A stretch of DNA of 64,000 nt from WJJR01 sp964440935 (GTDB taxonomy: Bacteria; Zixibacteria; MSB-5A5; WJJR01): assembly GCA_964440935.1 (NCBI GenBank), contig CAYTTY010000018.1:1-64000 (forward strand), given 5' to 3'. Made by a program: the position numbers and the translations under genes. Of the stretch, positions 62,101-64,000 are shown one piece after another. Within the stretch, counting starts at the first letter, position 1. Each line of letters begins with the position of its first letter. Under the pieces are notes generated by a model. It was not told the DNA's origin. It searched no databases and saw only the letters and a list, made by a program, of their open reading frames with translations.

Positions 62101-63270
62101 AATATCACACGAGCCGGTTTGACCTCTTATGAAATCGGTTCGGGAAATCGACTGACGCGGCGTAATGGTCAGCCCGTGATGTATGATCCATTCGGTAACC
62201 TTTCAAAACGGGAGACCGGTTCCAACAATGGCACATCGAAGCAGGTCTTGATCTATGATGCGGCGGGCTACCTTCGACGCATCGAAAATGATCAGGGGGA
62301 GATGATTGCCGAATATGAATACGATGCACTGAGCCGGCGTGTGCGAAAGCGAACACCAATGGAAGATATTCGGTACCTGTGGGACGGTACCCGATTGCTG
62401 GCCGAAGTGGGGGATGACACAAAGCGCGAGTATGTTTTCGACGGATTTATACCGCTTGCCCAGGTCACGGAGAACGACACGTACTTCTTCCACTGCGATC
62501 ATCTGGGGACACCGTTGGCGATGACCGACGAGACCGGTGAAACAGTCTGGTCGGGACGGTACGATCCTTATGGGGCGCTGATTGCAGCGACGGGAGCAGT
62601 GCATCAGCCGCTTCGATTACCCGGGCAATATGCCGATGCCGAGACGGGGCTGTCGTATCATGTGTTCCGCTACTACGATCCGCGCGACGGACGGTTTATT
62701 CAGAAAGATCCGATTGGTCTCCAAGGCGGTCTAAACGTCTACGCCTATGCGCGGAATCCGATTACATGGAGCGATCCGCTCGGATTGGCCGAATGCGGCG
62801 AGCTTCCCGAGGGGTCCAGAGTTGTCAACGAAGCCGACGACTATGTGATTTACGTGACACGAGACGGTGCCGAGAGAATACGCTTCCGTGCGTCGGAAGC
62901 TGTCACCCTGCAGGAGGCTACCTCGGGACGCAACTACACGACCGATGCGATGGCGGGATTGACTGACGACGGAGCCGTTATGGTTCATGAAGGGCGTCAC
63001 CGCGCTATTGGCGCCGCACAGGGTGACCGGATACCATCCGATGTGGGTGGCGTTGATGATGCGCCCGGATGGCTCGATTATGAGTACACACCCGATGCAC
63101 ATGACGGACGACGCGTACCGGTCCGCGACTTGGAGATTGACTACGATCCTAACCACCCGGACGTCGGCCGCGATCAGGCTGATCAAATCTTCGATCAGAG
63201 GATCAATGGTGGTGGTGATGATGCACCAACCGACGTTGATTTCGATTGTCGACCAACCGATCCGTTGTAG
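59116..63270 (+). CDS. PAAR-Rhs T6SS effector with a ParB-like C-terminal domain
   Basis: A 1384-residue effector. The N-terminus has a hydrophobic segment (LIVGAAISAGMMAFG) and PAAR-like region (about 75-170, with SKTVYISGTNACRLGDLAMSC) that caps the VgrG tip. The Rhs shell follows from about 215 (GHPVDVASGMVMTDHTDF), with many YD repeats. The core ends in DPIGLQGGLNVYAYARNP and DPLGL near residue 1224, the site used for self-cleavage in other Rhs effectors. The released C-terminal 158 residues (1227-1384) contain VMVHEGRHRAIGAAQGDRIP, resembling ParB/sulfiredoxin-like GxHR motifs found in polymorphic toxins. Confidence 0.92.
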   Translation: MVGAKWYDPVVGVDIHFVMVPTPAGPIPTPLPHPFTGLVFDPAGLIVGAAISAGMMAFGSPFQGPVTINMQPAANTGTEATNKMVMPHFPTPPGTAWAPTPTGPKPPVPGKPPDPPSPAPVPSNDAIMITGSKTVYISGTNACRLGDLAMSCGEPLRLPSSTCIAVPMGMPVMIGGPPALDLMAALMGMIKTQYVSSKLHDVFNAAPGSWRSRAICFLTGHPVDVASGMVMTDHTDFQLPGPLPFKFERVYYSRSSYEGPLGHGWGHTYDQFIRIERKRVVYHADDGRDIYFPLVDDGKSRHNPHERMTLRRKGETYRIDTGDGLKLDFGSQNRADGTLPLLRIEDLNGNKFSLTYDEAGHLIEIIDSVGRKITLQNDRQGRLVALNTDHPDIKGQRLDVVRFEYDRNGDLVAAYDAMGHAYHYAYKNHLLVQETNRNGLSFYFAYDGIDQDAWCVRTWGDDGIFDHVLMYDKQKHMTIVEDSHGKPTVYYWNAAGLVEQIVDPLGNIVEREYDEFFRLKSAKNANGDASVRTYDDEGRLIELIDAAGRKSEIEYDENGCVKTMRRPDGTAIHQQFDQRRNLIARRDAKGGQWRYSYDTRGNLVEVRNPVGGLHRFRYNEHCRLVEWRDEHDAKKEYQYNGYGQLKTIRNPLGKETHIDRDLMGRRLRIRYPDESRLQWRYDAEGNTTAKVDRDGLVTQYRYAGFNKLHERIEPSGHHLYYRYDTENRLLGLRNQRGEECTFKRDETGRVQSFTDFDRTQIVYIRDPAGFITAVEEIVPQSDDGDRPPVRRRTEYQRDPTGLLLSRILSTGETYEYEYDVLGRLMKAKSPEHLIEREYDGVGNLIEERQDDESVRYEYDIVGRITRRTTSFNRGVRYEYDETGRLMGVSIERNEGRAIGVQYTRSATGAVVGREWPNGIEHIERNEVGQIVRTERSSGGRIVHRREHSYDVSGTLTQVEDSDLGSMTFQYDPMRRLTSVLRADEDPVNFEFDPAGNITRAGLTSYEIGSGNRLTRRNGQPVMYDPFGNLSKRETGSNNGTSKQVLIYDAAGYLRRIENDQGEMIAEYEYDALSRRVRKRTPMEDIRYLWDGTRLLAEVGDDTKREYVFDGFIPLAQVTENDTYFFHCDHLGTPLAMTDETGETVWSGRYDPYGALIAATGAVHQPLRLPGQYADAETGLSYHVFRYYDPRDGRFIQKDPIGLQGGLNVYAYARNPITWSDPLGLAECGELPEGSRVVNEADDYVIYVTRDGAERIRFRASEAVTLQEATSGRNYTTDAMAGLTDDGAVMVHEGRHRAIGAAQGDRIPSDVGGVDDAPGWLDYEYTPDAHDGRRVPVRDLEIDYDPNHPDVGRDQADQIFDQRINGGGDDAPTDVDFDCRPTDPL

Positions 63271-63281
63271 AGAGGTTACCC

Positions 63282-63890
63282 TTGGCAGTACGGAAGCCAG
63301 AGACACCCGAGGAATGCCTCAGGGAATACCATGCCTGCATCGACAGTGGTACCTCTCATCTGGCCGTCATGCAATGGGTGAGTTTATGGTTGTTGAACTC
63401 ATCTTCATTGCGTGATGCAGAGCCGCCTCGCGATAACACAATCCTTGTACCCTTCACACGACCACATACGATACGTGCATTTCTGGCCTGCTACACTGAT
63501 CCCACGGCGGTCGTTGTGGTTCCGTTGAAACTGGGGCTGAACCGCGTTGGGCGTGGAACGATGTGGGGTGATCACGACTGGGAGGAGGCGCCGCGTCTGA
63601 TCGAGGAGCGACAGTGGATCATCGTTGTCCGTTTGGAAGAGGCGCTGGCGGCCGATGATCATTCCACCAATGGGAGCGTTTGGCTACCCCAAGATTCTGA
63701 ACTCCCCGCACGATTGACCGCTCCGTTCCCCTTAAGTCAAGTGCCAGCGGACACTGATAAGGGGCGGCAACTGGAGTGGAGCGGTGACACGGTCGTAGCG
63801 ATGCAATCCGGAGATGTACTCGTATCGAACTACGCGTCATTTGTCTTCGGAAAACTTGATCATCCGGTGGACACCTTCGCCGGTAGCTGA
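63282..63890 (+). CDS. Degenerate FHA-like protein, candidate Rhs immunity or T6SS regulator
   Basis: A 202-residue cytoplasmic protein starting 11 bases after the Rhs stop. The start is a TTG at 63282 with AGAGAGGT upstream; other in-frame starts lie inside rhs. Residues 76-191 follow an FHA layout: VVVVPLKLGLNRVGRG (Arg91), LIEERQW in place of the usual iSRxH, DDHSTNGSVW (Asn130-Gly131) and SGDVLVSNYASFVFG. The N-terminal 70 residues are helical and unassigned. The position directly after a toxin domain is that of an immunity gene, but the FHA-like fold also suggests the phospho-signalling part missing from the TagH-like protein. Confidence 0.6.
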   Translation: MAVRKPETPEECLREYHACIDSGTSHLAVMQWVSLWLLNSSSLRDAEPPRDNTILVPFTRPHTIRAFLACYTDPTAVVVVPLKLGLNRVGRGTMWGDHDWEEAPRLIEERQWIIVVRLEEALAADDHSTNGSVWLPQDSELPARLTAPFPLSQVPADTDKGRQLEWSGDTVVAMQSGDVLVSNYASFVFGKLDHPVDTFAGS

Positions 63891-64000
63891 CATGTTGTGT
63901 TGTCGATCAGCCTGCAACGGATAATGGCACCACGCTGAAATTTGATGGTTTGTTAAGGACAACCAGTCGAGGTGGTAAAAAACCTGTCCCGTCAGCGAGT

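Noticed and set aside
36392..63270. Contractile phage tail or extracellular contractile injection system instead of T6SS
   Set aside because: gp25-like, VgrG and sheath proteins are shared by these machines, but TssJ, TssK, TssL, TssM, TssA, TagF and ClpV are specific to T6SS, and no phage tape measure, tail fibre or eCIS AAA protein is present.
1..64000. CRISPR array or defence island
   Set aside because: No spaced direct repeats, cas genes, restriction enzymes or integrases were seen on either strand.

Overview
The window looks like chromosomal DNA from a Gram-negative-type (diderm) bacterium. It carries three TonB-dependent receptors, several lipoproteins with clear lipoboxes, and a type VI secretion system (T6SS) with the inner-membrane proteins TssL/TssM and the lipoprotein TssJ. 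A receptor paired with a DUF4249 lipoprotein, CarboxypepD_reg-like receptor N-termini and a pyruvoyl-type arginine decarboxylase point more towards the FCB side of the bacterial tree (Bacteroidota, Gemmatimonadota, Zixibacteria and relatives) than to Proteobacteria. No rRNA is present, so this placement is an inference.

Region 1 (about 0.3-6.8 kb) is mostly minus strand: a NarL-type response regulator interrupted by an in-frame amber codon, a lipoprotein made of two cupin-like repeats, a 57-residue desulforedoxin-like protein, a TonB receptor and a small Cys/His-rich membrane protein. On the plus strand is a four-cysteine 83-residue protein with its own terminator.

Region 2 (7-12 kb) has an SDR-family epimerase, an element built of nested inverted repeats, an exported S9 prolyl-oligopeptidase-family protease and an exported polysaccharide deacetylase.

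Region 3 (12.3-16.3 kb) is a stress-type operon: TetR regulator with a 20-bp operator, a RIC (YtfE/ScdA) iron-sulfur repair protein, a hemerythrin-like protein and a Met/His/Cys-bearing TonB receptor, consistent with nitric oxide and metal handling.

Region 4 (16.3-26.4 kb) holds assorted enzymes and envelope proteins: old yellow enzyme, two acetyltransferases, NlpE/META lipoprotein, alpha/beta hydrolase, receptor plus DUF4249 lipoprotein, OsmC, a VOC-fold protein and a methyltransferase-like protein.

Region 5 (26.8-36.2 kb) is housekeeping: pth-rpsF-rpsR-rplI, a bifunctional-nuclease-family gene, a periplasmic-binding/TPR protein with small downstream genes, an arginine decarboxylase-agmatinase pair (arginine to putrescine), tadA and tRNA-Ser(CGA).

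Region 6 (36.3-63.9 kb) is one uninterrupted plus-strand T6SS cluster with all 13 core components: a TagH C-terminal-type protein, tssJ, tssK, tssL, tssM, tagF, tssA, tssB, tssC, hcp, tssE, tssF, tssG, clpV, an unknown papain/transglutaminase-like protein, vgrG, an unknown TPR protein, a PAAR-Rhs effector with a ParB-like C-terminal domain, and a degenerate FHA-like protein in the immunity-gene position. The least familiar biology is in this final effector module.
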